A stretch of 64,000 nucleotides of DNA from Achromobacter xylosoxidans (GTDB taxonomy: Bacteria; Pseudomonadota; Gammaproteobacteria; Burkholderiales; Burkholderiaceae_B), in NCBI RefSeq assembly GCF_002192695.1, contig NZ_MTLG01000110.1, positions 1 through 64,000 of the forward strand. The letters are read 5' to 3'. Positions 26,132 through 33,631 of this stretch are shown here, in pieces. The position numbers were made by a program, and so were the translations under genes. Positions within the stretch are counted from its first letter, which is position 1. Every line of letters begins with the position of its first letter. The notes under the pieces were generated by a model. It saw only the letters and a program-made list of their open reading frames with translations. It was not told the origin of the DNA and searched no databases.

Positions 26132-27616
26132 TTATCGGGGGCTGGCGTCTTGCGCGGGGGCAGAGGCGGTTTGCGCTGTGGCGGGCGCTTGCGTGCCGCC
26201 GCCCAGCGCCGCGTACAGCCGGACGCGGCTGGACAGCAGCGCGCGGCGCGTCTGCGCGAGCTTCTGCTGCGCAGCCAGCAGATCGCGCTGCGCGTCCAGC
26301 ACTTCCAGGTAGGGCGAGGCGCCATGGTCATAGCGCAGTTGCGCGAGACGGGCGCGCTCGCTCTGGGCTGCCACGGTGGCGCGCAGCACGTCCACCTGCG
26401 CGGCCAGCCAGTAGCGCGCGGACAGCGCGTCGGATACGTCCTTGAAGGCGGTCTGTATGGTTTGTTCGTAGGCAGCCACGGCCTGGTCGCGGCGCGCTTC
26501 GGTCAGGTCCAGGTTGGCCGAGCGGCGGCCGGCGTCGAAGATCGGCAGGCTGATGCTGGGCGCGAAGTTCCAGGCGCGGCTGCCGCCGGAAAAAAGGCCG
26601 TCCAGTTCGTTGCTGGCCGTGCCGAACGCGCCGGTCAGGGTAATGGTCGGCAGGAACGCGGCGCGGGCCGCGCCGATATTGGCGTTGGCGGCCTGGAGCT
26701 GATGCTCGGCGGCGACGATGTCGGGGCGGTTGACCAGAAGGTCCGAGGGCAGCCCCGCCGGCAGCTCGCGCATGACGGCGTTGTCGTCCAGGCGCGTGGG
26801 CAGCTTGGGCAGGTTCAGCGGCGCACCCACCAGCAGTTCCAGCGCGTTGGCCTGGGCGGCGCGGGTCTGTTCCAGGTCCGCGCCCAGCGCCTTGGCCTGC
26901 TGCCACAGCGTTTCGACCTGGGTCAGGTCCAGCTTGGAGATCGCGCCTTCCTCGAAGCGGCGGCGGAAGATGCGCAGGGATTCTTCGCGCGAGGCGATGG
27001 TCTCGCGCGTCAGCTGCAGGCGTTCATCGAGTTCGCGCAGGGACAGGTAGCTGTCCGCCACTTCGGCGATCAGGCTCAGCGTGGCGGCGCGCGCGGCTGC
27101 ATCGGAGGCCAGGTAGTTCTGCAGCGCGGCGTCTTTCAGGCTGCGTACGCGGCCCCAGAAGTCCAGTTCCCAGCTGGCCATGCCCAGGCCCACCTGATAC
27201 TGGCTGGAGACCAGCGGCTGCCCCGTGAGGTTCAGGTCGCCCGGCACGCGGGAGCGGGAGCCGTCCGCCTGTACGCCCAGAGTGGGGAACTGGTCGGCGC
27301 GCTGGATGCCGTACAGCGCGCGCGCTTCCTCCACGCGCAGCAGGGCGCGGCGCAGGTCGCGGTTGTTGGCCAGGGCAGTGGAAATCAGCGTCTGCAACGC
27401 CGGGTCGGGAAAGTAGGTCCGCCAGCCGATTTCGGCCGCGGCGGCGGCGCTGGCCGCTGCCGCGCCGGGCGCAGGGGCCGTATAGGCGGCAGGGACGGGC
27501 AGGGCGGGGCGCTGATAGTCGGGCGCCATGGACACGCAGCCAGCCGCCAGCAGCGTCAGCAGGGCTGCGGGAACGAAGCGCGTGGCGATCATGGCCGGAA
27601 ACGGGCGGCGTGTCAT
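26132..27616 (-). CDS. NodT-family outer-membrane efflux lipoprotein
   Basis: 494 residues. The lipobox LLAAGC near residue 28 marks lipoprotein processing. Two OEP repeats follow with the usual GWRTYFPDPAL and LELLVGAPLN landmarks, and the family signature DVSDALSARYWLA near residue 400. It is the TolC-like exit duct of the tripartite pump encoded behind it. ATG 27616 has GGAG about nine bases upstream; ATG 27592 lacks one. As first gene of the run, it reads from the intergenic region that holds the FNR-like and TetR-like sites. Confidence 0.92.
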   Translation of the reverse strand: MTRRPFPAMIATRFVPAALLTLLAAGCVSMAPDYQRPALPVPAAYTAPAPGAAAASAAAAAEIGWRTYFPDPALQTLISTALANNRDLRRALLRVEEARALYGIQRADQFPTLGVQADGSRSRVPGDLNLTGQPLVSSQYQVGLGMASWELDFWGRVRSLKDAALQNYLASDAAARAATLSLIAEVADSYLSLRELDERLQLTRETIASREESLRIFRRRFEEGAISKLDLTQVETLWQQAKALGADLEQTRAAQANALELLVGAPLNLPKLPTRLDDNAVMRELPAGLPSDLLVNRPDIVAAEHQLQAANANIGAARAAFLPTITLTGAFGTASNELDGLFSGGSRAWNFAPSISLPIFDAGRRSANLDLTEARRDQAVAAYEQTIQTAFKDVSDALSARYWLAAQVDVLRATVAAQSERARLAQLRYDHGASPYLEVLDAQRDLLAAQQKLAQTRRALLSSRVRLYAALGGGTQAPATAQTASAPAQDASPR

Positions 27617-27745
27617 GCGGGGTTTCTCCAGCGCGGGGGCCGGGCGCGTCCCGAGGCAAGGCGGGCTTGTGGCGCCGCCTGCGGGGCGGACCCGATACCG
27701 GGTTCATGCTTGTAGGTATTGTGCAGTGCGGCGGCTGCGCATTCC

Positions 27746-27759
27746 TTGATCAGAATCAA
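27746..27759. promoter_or_regulatory. Perfect FNR/ANR-type box (TTGATCAGAATCAA)
   Basis: The sequence is an exact TTGAT-N4-ATCAA consensus in the NodT/TetR intergenic region. Its centre (27752.5) is exactly 41.5 bases before the start point predicted from the plus-strand -10 hexamer at 27782-27787, the class II FNR activator position. It may also act on the minus-strand efflux genes, whose first ATG is 130 bases away. Confidence 0.75.
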
Positions 27760-27766
27760 AGTAGCG

Positions 27767-27780
27767 ACTGACTGGTCGGT
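27767..27780. promoter_or_regulatory. TetR-type operator candidate
   Basis: ACTGAC-TG-GTCGGT is a dyad with one mismatch, sitting between the FNR-like box and the plus-strand -10 hexamer. A bound repressor would block that promoter, suggesting autorepression by the adjacent TetR protein. Confidence 0.55.
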
Positions 27781-27781
27781 T

Positions 27782-27787
27782 TTTAAT
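27782..27787 (+). promoter_or_regulatory. -10 hexamer TTTAAT of the tetR promoter
   Basis: Five of six matches to TATAAT, two bases after the operator dyad. It predicts transcription from about 27794, some 22 bases before the TetR start codon. There is no good -35 hexamer, which fits an activator-dependent class II promoter. Confidence 0.55.
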
Positions 27788-27815
27788 GGACCGCACATGC
27801 ACAGGGAGCAGAGGG

Positions 27816-28433
27816 ATGGTCATGCAGCGCCGTCGTCTTCCTCCGGCGGTGCGGGTCGGGCAGATTCTCGATGCCGCGCTCCAGGAGTTCTCGCAGGCGG
27901 GCTATGCCGGCGCCAGGATGGATGACATCGCGCTGCGGGCAGGCTTGTCCAAGGGCGGGCTCTACGCGCATTTCGACAGCAAGGAGGCGGTCTTCGAGGC
28001 CCTGCTGGCGCGCCACCTCAGTCCGTCGCGGCTCGACATCGAGGCCGTGGTGGACGGCGCCGAGTCACCGCGCCATCTGGCCGAACGCATCGTCAATCAT
28101 CTCTACGTCAGCCTGAGCAATCCGGCGATGATCAGCACCATGCGGCTGCTGCTGGCTGAAAGCGGCCGCGTGCCGCATCTGGCCGCGCGCTGGCGCCAGG
28201 AGACCGCGCAGGCGCATCAGATCGATATCGCGCGGCTGCTGGAGCGCGCCCGGACCCGCGGCCTGTGCGCCGATTGCGTGGCGCTCAGGCATCCCTGGCT
28301 GCTGCTGTCGCCCATCGTTCATACCCTGGTCATGTCCGCGCTGATGGGGCCGGGCGAGCGCATCGATCTGCCCGAGCGGCGCCAGGCGCATGTGGCGCTG
28401 ATCTGCGAACTGTTGCGCCAGGCCCCCGCATGA
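27816..28433 (+). CDS. TetR-family repressor, probable regulator of the efflux operon
   Basis: 205 residues. The N-terminal helix-turn-helix is MDDIALRAGLSKGGLYAHFDSKEAVFEALL. The C-terminal helical ligand domain resembles the TetR_C group found beside efflux pumps. ATG 27816 follows GGGAG at about eight bases; ATG 27822 is an alternative. It is divergent from the NodT-HlyD-RbbA-YhhJ genes, the usual layout for a pump repressor released by the pump substrate. Confidence 0.88.
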   Translation: MVMQRRRLPPAVRVGQILDAALQEFSQAGYAGARMDDIALRAGLSKGGLYAHFDSKEAVFEALLARHLSPSRLDIEAVVDGAESPRHLAERIVNHLYVSLSNPAMISTMRLLLAESGRVPHLAARWRQETAQAHQIDIARLLERARTRGLCADCVALRHPWLLLSPIVHTLVMSALMGPGERIDLPERRQAHVALICELLRQAPA

Positions 28434-28529
28434 TGGACGGGCGCGGAGTTTCTTGACGCTGTGCCCGCCTTGGTGTCCTATCCAGAGTGGTCGCGCGGCG
28501 GCCATGCACGACCTACGCGGCGAGGTGAC

Positions 28530-30116
28530 ATGGCGACATCGGGAGTGACCGGCGACACACCACCCTGGCGTTATCTGCCAGTGGCTTTGGCATTGATGCT
28601 TCCCATCGTGGCCTGCGTGGGCTGGACCTGGCTGCAGGCGCACGAAGCGCAGCGGCTTGAAGGCGAGACGGCGGCGCGCGTGGTGCGCGCCCAGGCAGAG
28701 AGCATCCTTGCGCAGTCTGAGGAAATGCTGGGGCGGGTGACGGAGCTTGCGGGCAAGCCTTGCGCCGAGGTACTGCCGGTGCTGCAGCGCTGGGGCACCT
28801 TGAATCCCTATTTCCGTTCCCTGGTCCTGGTCCGGGACAAGCGCGTGTACTGTTCGTCGGCTGTGGGCGAGGTGGACGCATCGCTCGACGATTTCAGCAA
28901 ATGGAAGGTCGACGTGTCGGCGCCACAATGGCAGACGTCCGTGGCCGGCACGCCGCTGGCGCCTGACCGTCCGGCCATTCTGTTGGGCAAGTCCGGCGCG
29001 GACGCTGGCAGCAGCGGCATCGTGGTAGTGGATGGCCGCTATGCGCAGGACCTGGTGAACGCGGTCGCCACCATGGACGATCTGCAGCTGGAACTGGCCG
29101 TCGGCAGGCATGGCGCGCCCATCCGCAGCGATTCATGGGGCGGCGCGGCGGCGCGCGCGGTGCAGCTGCGCGAGGAAGACGCGCGCGAGGACAGCGTCGC
29201 CGGCCTGAGGGTCAGCGTGCTGGCGCCGCCTGAAACGCTGGTGCGCGCATGGTCGCGTTCAATGGCGACGTACCTGCCGGTAGCGCTGTTGCTCGGACTG
29301 GGGCTGGCGCTGGGCACGCATCGCCTGCAGGCCAGCAGGCGATCGTTCAAGGAGCAACTGCGCCGCGCCATGCGGGCCGGCGAGTTCCAGGTGCATTACC
29401 AGCCCGTATATGGCCAGGCCACGGGCCGCTGCGAGGGCGTGGAGGCGCTGATGCGCTGGGAGCGGCCAGGCATCGGACCGGTGCGCCCGGACCTCTTCAT
29501 CGCCGAGGCCGAGGCGCAGGGTGCGATCATTGCGCTGACCCAGCACCTGCTCATGCTGATCGAGCGCGACATGCGGACCTGGCCCACGCCGCCGGATTTC
29601 CACATCGGCGTGAACATCGCGGCCGAGCACCTGTCCAGCGCGGAACTGCTTCCCGACGTGCAGTCCTTCGCGGCCAAGGTCGCGGCGCGGCATCCGCTGG
29701 TGGTGCTGGAGATCACCGAGCGCAGCCTGATCGCCGACGACGGCCAGGCCCGGCGCAACATCGACGCCCTGCGTGCGCAGGGCGTGCGCGTCGCCATCGA
29801 CGACTTCGGCACTGGCCACTGTTCGCTGTCGTATCTGCAGAAGTTTCCGGTGGACTACCTGAAAGTCGACCAGGGCTTCGTGCAGGCCATTGGACCCGCG
29901 GGCGAAGAGGCGCCGGTGCTGGACGCCATCATCACGCTGGCGCATCGCCTGGGGCTGTCGGTGGTGGCGGAGGGCGTGGAAACGCCGCATCAGTTCGATT
30001 ACCTGAAGGCGCGCGGCGTGGCGTTCATTCAAGGCTATCTGTTCGCGCGGCCGATGCCGTCGGCCGAGTTCGTGCGCTGGTATGCCGGGCATGAACAGCC
30101 CGGCGGCGCGGCGTAG
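28530..30116 (+). CDS. Membrane c-di-GMP phosphodiesterase with CSS-motif sensor and EAL domain
   Basis: 528 residues. Helix 1 at about 14-35, a periplasmic CSS-motif domain with YCSS at 107-110 and a likely partner Cys78, helix 2 at about 247-265, then an EAL domain (about 270-520). Catalytic motifs are intact: EAL at 305-307, NIAAEHLSS, EITERSL, IDDFGTGHCSL, LKVDQGFV and EGVET. In E. coli PdeB/PdeC-type proteins the periplasmic cysteines sense disulfide state and control c-di-GMP breakdown, and the same is inferred here. ATG 28530 has GAGG just upstream; the longer ORF from 28461 is not supported. Confidence 0.9.
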   Translation: MATSGVTGDTPPWRYLPVALALMLPIVACVGWTWLQAHEAQRLEGETAARVVRAQAESILAQSEEMLGRVTELAGKPCAEVLPVLQRWGTLNPYFRSLVLVRDKRVYCSSAVGEVDASLDDFSKWKVDVSAPQWQTSVAGTPLAPDRPAILLGKSGADAGSSGIVVVDGRYAQDLVNAVATMDDLQLELAVGRHGAPIRSDSWGGAAARAVQLREEDAREDSVAGLRVSVLAPPETLVRAWSRSMATYLPVALLLGLGLALGTHRLQASRRSFKEQLRRAMRAGEFQVHYQPVYGQATGRCEGVEALMRWERPGIGPVRPDLFIAEAEAQGAIIALTQHLLMLIERDMRTWPTPPDFHIGVNIAAEHLSSAELLPDVQSFAAKVAARHPLVVLEITERSLIADDGQARRNIDALRAQGVRVAIDDFGTGHCSLSYLQKFPVDYLKVDQGFVQAIGPAGEEAPVLDAIITLAHRLGLSVVAEGVETPHQFDYLKARGVAFIQGYLFARPMPSAEFVRWYAGHEQPGGAA

Positions 30117-30119
30117 CGC

Positions 30120-31382
30120 TCAGGCGGCTTTGCCGTTGGGGGCGGCCTTGGCGAAGAACAGATCGGTGATGCTCTGGCTGTCCATGGGTTCGCCATTGAT
30201 GGCGCGGGCCAGCAGCTCCGCGCCCAGCAGTTGCACGGAGAACACCAGATCAGGATTCACCCGGCGGATCTTCTCCAGGTGCTTGCTGGTGTTGACGAGC
30301 GCGACTGTCTTGGCGCCGTTCTCGCCGCAAGCTTCCTTCGCGGCCAGCACGATAAAGGCGTTCTCGGCGTCGTCGTCGCGCAGCGCCAGCACGTAGCGGG
30401 CGCGCGAGACACCCGCGCTGTGCAGCACGTCGACGCTGGAAGGATCGCCTTCGATGAGGTCCGTGGCGGCAGGGTATTCCTGCGGCACGCCGGGAGGCAC
30501 GATGACCGTGACTTCGTCGCCGCGGCGGCGCAGGCCGTCGTAGACGCTCATGGCCAGGGGCGTTGCGCCCGCGATGATGATGTGGTTTTTGCGCATGGCG
30601 GTGGAGAACCTGCCTTTGACCAGCCGTTTCAGATTGCCGCCGATCACCGGCCCGGCGATCGCGCTGATGGAGGTGGCGAAGATGGTGATGCCCAGGATGA
30701 TAATCGACGCGGTGAACAGCCGCGCGGTCCCGCTGTGCGGCGTGATGTCGCCATAGCCCACCGTGGACATGGACACGATGGAGAAATAGAGCGCGGTGGT
30801 GGCGTCCGTGATGGGCGGGTTGAATTCGTTGCCCAGGTAGAGCGTGCCGAAGACCGCGTAGATCAGCAGCGACAGCATGCTGACCAGGGCAAACAGCGAA
30901 CCGGCCGTGACGCTGGCGCGGTCGAAGCGGCGCCAATAGGCGATCAGCGCGATGACGAGGACCAGCGTGTAGATCCCCAGGCCGGCGCGGCCGCTGTCTC
31001 CCATGATGGCGAAGGTGCCGACGCCGATCAGCAGCACCAGCGAAAACGCCCAGGCGATGCGGGCCTTGAGGATCAGCCCCAGTGCAATGACCTGCAGCCC
31101 CACGCCCAGCACCAGGCGCGGTATTTCCAGCAGGCCCACCACGCGCATGACCTCATGCCAGTTGTCGATGGCGAGCCAGAATCCGTATTCGCGCGCCCGC
31201 ACCTCGCGCAGCACCGGATGCATGAAGGCATAGCCGTCCAGCGCCACCAGGATGGCCAGGCACCAGTTGGGCGGAAACAGTGCAAGCAGCTTGCGCAGGC
31301 GGTGCTTGAGGGGAACGGGCAGTGTGGGCATGGGTTTGGCGGGAACGGATCCCAAGTCCTTTGCCGGCATTGTAGGGGGCAT
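30120..31382 (-). CDS. Voltage-gated-type potassium channel with cytoplasmic TrkA-N domain (Kch-like)
   Basis: 420 residues. Several transmembrane helices (about 40-250) end with a pore loop carrying the selectivity filter STVGYGDITPHSG. A RCK/TrkA-N Rossmann domain follows (about 260-400, opening NHIIIAGATPLAMSVYDGL). This is the E. coli Kch arrangement. The start is uncertain: ATG 31382 has AGGG nearby, while ATG 31331 would remove 17 residues before the first helix. It converges with the EAL gene with only three bases between stops. Selectivity for potassium follows from the GYGD filter. Confidence 0.87.
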   Translation of the reverse strand: MPPTMPAKDLGSVPAKPMPTLPVPLKHRLRKLLALFPPNWCLAILVALDGYAFMHPVLREVRAREYGFWLAIDNWHEVMRVVGLLEIPRLVLGVGLQVIALGLILKARIAWAFSLVLLIGVGTFAIMGDSGRAGLGIYTLVLVIALIAYWRRFDRASVTAGSLFALVSMLSLLIYAVFGTLYLGNEFNPPITDATTALYFSIVSMSTVGYGDITPHSGTARLFTASIIILGITIFATSISAIAGPVIGGNLKRLVKGRFSTAMRKNHIIIAGATPLAMSVYDGLRRRGDEVTVIVPPGVPQEYPAATDLIEGDPSSVDVLHSAGVSRARYVLALRDDDAENAFIVLAAKEACGENGAKTVALVNTSKHLEKIRRVNPDLVFSVQLLGAELLARAINGEPMDSQSITDLFFAKAAPNGKAA

Positions 31383-31559
31383 GCCGCCCTATATCAGATA
31401 TGTATGGAAGGCTATCAACAAAGAATTACTGGAAAGCGGTCCGAGGTCCTAAACTTCGTGCATCAAGCGGCTATCCATGGGGAACGCCGCTGATAAGGGC
31501 GGGACGCCTGCTGTTTCTGCAAGCGGACGATTCGCCTGGCGTTGATCACGTTGCAGCTT

Positions 31560-31737
31560 GTGCAGGGACTAGAGACCCGGCCCAGGTTCACGGTCTGACC
31601 GTACGTGAGCAGTATGAGGCACGAATGTTGGAATCGCGTGATCCAGGTAGTAGGCATCAGTGCCGGCTGATGACTCCAGGTTCACGTGTTGTTTTAGCGC
31701 GGCGTCTTAACCTTTCGGGGCAGCGCCGCGTTTTTTT
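31560..31737 (+). ncRNA. Candidate structured non-coding RNA ending in an intrinsic terminator
   Basis: The 11-base word CCAGGTTCACG occurs twice (31582-31592 and 31676-31686), and CGTGA occurs twice (31604, 31637), so each TCACG copy can pair with a CGTGA. A perfect CATCAG-TGCCGG-CTGATG hairpin (31655-31672) is nested inside a 7-bp outer stem (31635-31641 with 31682-31688). A terminator follows. The 5' end and promoter are not defined and I cannot match it to 6S, tmRNA, RNase P or 4.5S RNA by eye. Confidence 0.4.
31698..31737 (+). terminator. Intrinsic terminator without an upstream gene
   Basis: CGCGGCG pairs with CGCCGCG across a 19-base loop and is followed directly by T7. The T-run lies on the plus-strand side, whereas both flanking genes are on the minus strand. 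Confidence 0.75.
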
Positions 31738-31763
31738 CGTCCCGGCCCGTTGCGGGCCAGGCT

Positions 31764-32579
31764 TCAAGTCGACGCGTTCGCGTCAGCCGTTTCGCGGCGC
31801 CAGTCGTCCTGGGCCTCCAGCCGGCTTTCTTCTCCCGCCACCCGAAAATCCAGGTCCAGCGCGATGTCCGCTGCGAACATGTAGCCCCAGCCGTGCACGG
31901 CGCGGATCGGCAGCGTCATCTGGTTGGCGCTCGCCTTGCGGCGCAAGCGGCTGATCATGACGTCGACGAAGCGGCGCCGTGTGATGCCGCTGTCGCCATC
32001 GTCCGCGCCGTCGGCGTAGAAGGCGTCGCGGCTGACCTTGCGGTCGGGGGCGTTCACCAGCCGCGACAGGAAATCGCGTTCTCCGGTGGTCAGCCCCAGG
32101 GTCCGTCCCGTAGGGCTAATCAGGGTCCAGCCCTTGTTGGCCAGGCGCCAGGTCTCGTGCATGGGGTCATCCGCCGCATGTCCGTCGGACGCCGCGTCCG
32201 CGCCGTCCAGGCCGACCGCGCGGCGTACCAGCGCTTGCAGGGCCGCCGCCAGTTCCAGGCCGGATACGTCCGGCGGCAGGCATGCGTCCGCGCCGCAGAG
32301 CAGCGTGCGGATGCGGCTTTCAGCGTCGGCGAAGGTGGCGATGGCGACGATGCCCAGGCCGCGGTCGACCGCGCGCAGCCGGACCGCGGCATTGTGGATG
32401 TCGGGCAGCGGCGCCTTCAACACCACCAGCGGGCTGGGGCGGCGCGAGTATCTGTCGTAGACGTCAGCCAGGTCGTGGCAGCGGCGGACGTTGAAACCCA
32501 GGTGCGAAAGGGCTTCGACGAGTCCGGCATGCCTGGCGTCGTCGTGGCCCAGAAATATGACATCCAGCGTGTTGTTCAT
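31764..32579 (-). CDS. OmpR-type response regulator with degenerate receiver
   Basis: 271 residues. The N-terminal receiver-like domain (about 1-115) starts LDVIFLGHDD. Where a normal receiver has the phospho-acceptor (VVLDLMLPD pattern) it reads VVLKAPLPD, with Lys in place of Asp. A variable linker follows, then an OmpR/PhoB winged helix (about 150-245: LTTGERDFLSRLVNAPDRKVSRDAFY, RRRFVDVMISRLRRKA, IRAVHGWGYMF). Phosphorylation is therefore unlikely in the usual way. No histidine kinase gene is adjacent. The start at 32579 begins the fold; GGAAG lies five bases before it, and the ORF extension to 32660 is unconserved. Targets are unknown. Confidence 0.82.
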   Translation of the reverse strand: MNNTLDVIFLGHDDARHAGLVEALSHLGFNVRRCHDLADVYDRYSRRPSPLVVLKAPLPDIHNAAVRLRAVDRGLGIVAIATFADAESRIRTLLCGADACLPPDVSGLELAAALQALVRRAVGLDGADAASDGHAADDPMHETWRLANKGWTLISPTGRTLGLTTGERDFLSRLVNAPDRKVSRDAFYADGADDGDSGITRRRFVDVMISRLRRKASANQMTLPIRAVHGWGYMFAADIALDLDFRVAGEESRLEAQDDWRRETADANAST

Positions 32580-32784
32580 TGATGCTTCCAATGAGGAGAC
32601 AGGGCGTGGCTGCTGTGCCTGATGTCCAGGTGTGGCGCTGCGTGTCATACCCGTCTCCATGTGCTGCGCGCCGAGGCGCGGGAGCGCCGGGCGGTGTTGT
32701 TCGGATGGGCGCGAGGCCGGGGGGCTTGCCCCTGGTTTCGTGCTTTTGCCGATGGCCGCCCATGCTTCGATGCTGCTTGGAAGT

Positions 32785-32822
32785 CACGCCCGTGTTTCAT
32801 TTAAACACGGGCGTGTTTTTTT
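32785..32822 (+). terminator. Very strong intrinsic terminator with no recognised upstream gene
   Basis: A perfect 13-bp stem (CACGCCCGTGTTT with AAACACGGGCGTG), loop CATTT, then T7. The nearest gene to the left (response regulator) is divergent, so it must end an unannotated plus-strand transcript or act as a boundary. Confidence 0.85.
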
Positions 32823-32929
32823 GTGAAGATACGTTTCTGTAGTTTCTGACAGTAACAGAAAGCGGGGCTCCGGCGCTATGGAAACGCTTGAAATAGTGTT
32901 TGTTTCGAGATTCCCGGCGTTGCCGCATT

Positions 32930-32946
32930 ATGTATCGCCGATACAT
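32930..32946. promoter_or_regulatory. Perfect 17-bp palindrome ATGTATCG-C-CGATACAT
   Basis: Two 8-bp arms around a single base, in AT-rich DNA about 290 bases before the XRE regulator gene. A CATTAT hexamer that could be a -10 box overlaps its left edge (32926-32931). The form suits a dimeric HTH repressor. Confidence 0.55.
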
Positions 32947-33150
32947 TATTTTCGATTTTGAATACTCCAAACGCCATACACTTGCGCAGGATTTTTCTTC
33001 CTGCGCGGCGTGCCCGCATGCAAACGGCAAGCGTGGCGCAGCGTTGCCGGGGCGGCAGCGCAAGCGCATGATAGATATGGATTTTTTGATGGGCCGTCGG
33101 CGCTGCGCCAGACGCTGTGCGAGGGCGCAAACGGCCGGCTGACGCGATTT

Positions 33151-33183
33151 ACGGATTAGCCCCGCAATTGGGGCGTAATCCGT
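33151..33183 (+). terminator. Terminator-like hairpin upstream of the XRE gene
   Basis: ACGGATTAGCCCC pairs with GGGGC-G-TAATCCGT (one bulged base) around GCAATT, followed by TTATTTGG. The T-tract is interrupted, so it could be a weak terminator, an mRNA leader structure or a repeat element. Confidence 0.5.
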
Positions 33184-33235
33184 TTATTTGGCGGCAGTAT
33201 TGAGATGCTTAAATCAAATAAATAAATTCTTATTA

Positions 33236-33631
33236 ATGTCTCGGGTTGATCGATTGGACACGTTTAGCCATCGTCTGCGCAACGCAAGAATGCTACAGGG
33301 ATGGACTCAAAAGGACTTGGCGGTCGCGAGCAAACTGTCGCAAAGCGCTATCGGCAACTACGAGAGCGGGCAGCGCCGGCAGCCTTCGAGCGACGCCCTC
33401 ATCAAGCTGACCCGCGCGCTGTGCGTCAGCCCCATGTGGCTGAGCGCCGGCGAAGGGCCGATGCTGAATCCGGATCCCGGCATGACCCAGGCGGCCGGGG
33501 AGCGCGATGCGCTCCCCGCCGCCTGGCCGTTCGAAACCATCTCCTATGCCACCTATGCGCGCTTGAGTTCCCAGGAAAAGCGGCAGATCGAACAGGTGCT
33601 GGCCGCCTACATCAAGGCACGCGGCGAATAG
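33236..33631 (+). CDS. XRE-family transcriptional regulator
   Basis: 131 residues. Residues about 8-65 are a lambda-repressor-type helix-turn-helix (RLRNARMLQGWTQKDLAVAS, KLSQSAIGNYESGQRRQPSS). The short C-terminal part has no protease or cupin domain. ATG 33236 lacks a Shine-Dalgarno and sits in AT-rich sequence. The gene stands alone; its 3' end overlaps the convergent acyltransferase by 20 bases. Phage-like CI/Cro ancestry is possible, but no other phage gene is seen. Confidence 0.82.
   Translation: MSRVDRLDTFSHRLRNARMLQGWTQKDLAVASKLSQSAIGNYESGQRRQPSSDALIKLTRALCVSPMWLSAGEGPMLNPDPGMTQAAGERDALPAAWPFETISYATYARLSSQEKRQIEQVLAAYIKARGE

Larger units (their letters stand above)
31383..31763. other. 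381-base gap between the potassium channel and the response regulator
   Basis: No convincing protein gene. It contains the channel promoter at the left, a structured segment on the plus strand (31582-31688) and a plus-strand intrinsic terminator (31698-31737) that belongs to no recognised gene. A GGCCCG-TTG-CGGGCC hairpin (31744-31758) lies just behind the response-regulator stop. Confidence 0.6.
32580..33235. other. 656-base non-coding gap with AT-rich segment before the XRE gene
   Basis: This is the longest gap in the window. The left part (to 32784) is GC-rich without a credible ORF and ends in a strong plus-strand terminator. From about 32823 to 33235 the base composition becomes visibly AT-richer than the surroundings and includes a 17-bp palindrome and a terminator-like hairpin. 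Small frames here lack ribosome-binding sites and conserved-looking sequence. Confidence 0.6.

Noticed and set aside
27701..27722. Matching -10 hexamer for a class II FNR promoter on the minus strand
   Set aside because: The bases at the required distance (CAATAC/ACAATA) are a poor match, so only the plus-strand promoter geometry is claimed.
31400..31954. 184-codon plus-strand frame over the gap and the response-regulator 3' end
   Set aside because: No ribosome site, it runs through a terminator T-tract and antisense through the regulator gene, and has no recognisable domain.
32579..32842. 87-codon plus-strand frame before the 13-bp terminator
   Set aside because: It reads through the terminator itself, has no Shine-Dalgarno and low-complexity composition. 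A shorter peptide or an RNA is more likely.
33236..33631. XRE gene as part of a prophage or plasmid module
   Set aside because: No integrase, Cro partner, attachment-site repeat or phage structural gene is nearby; only the AT-rich upstream segment is unusual.
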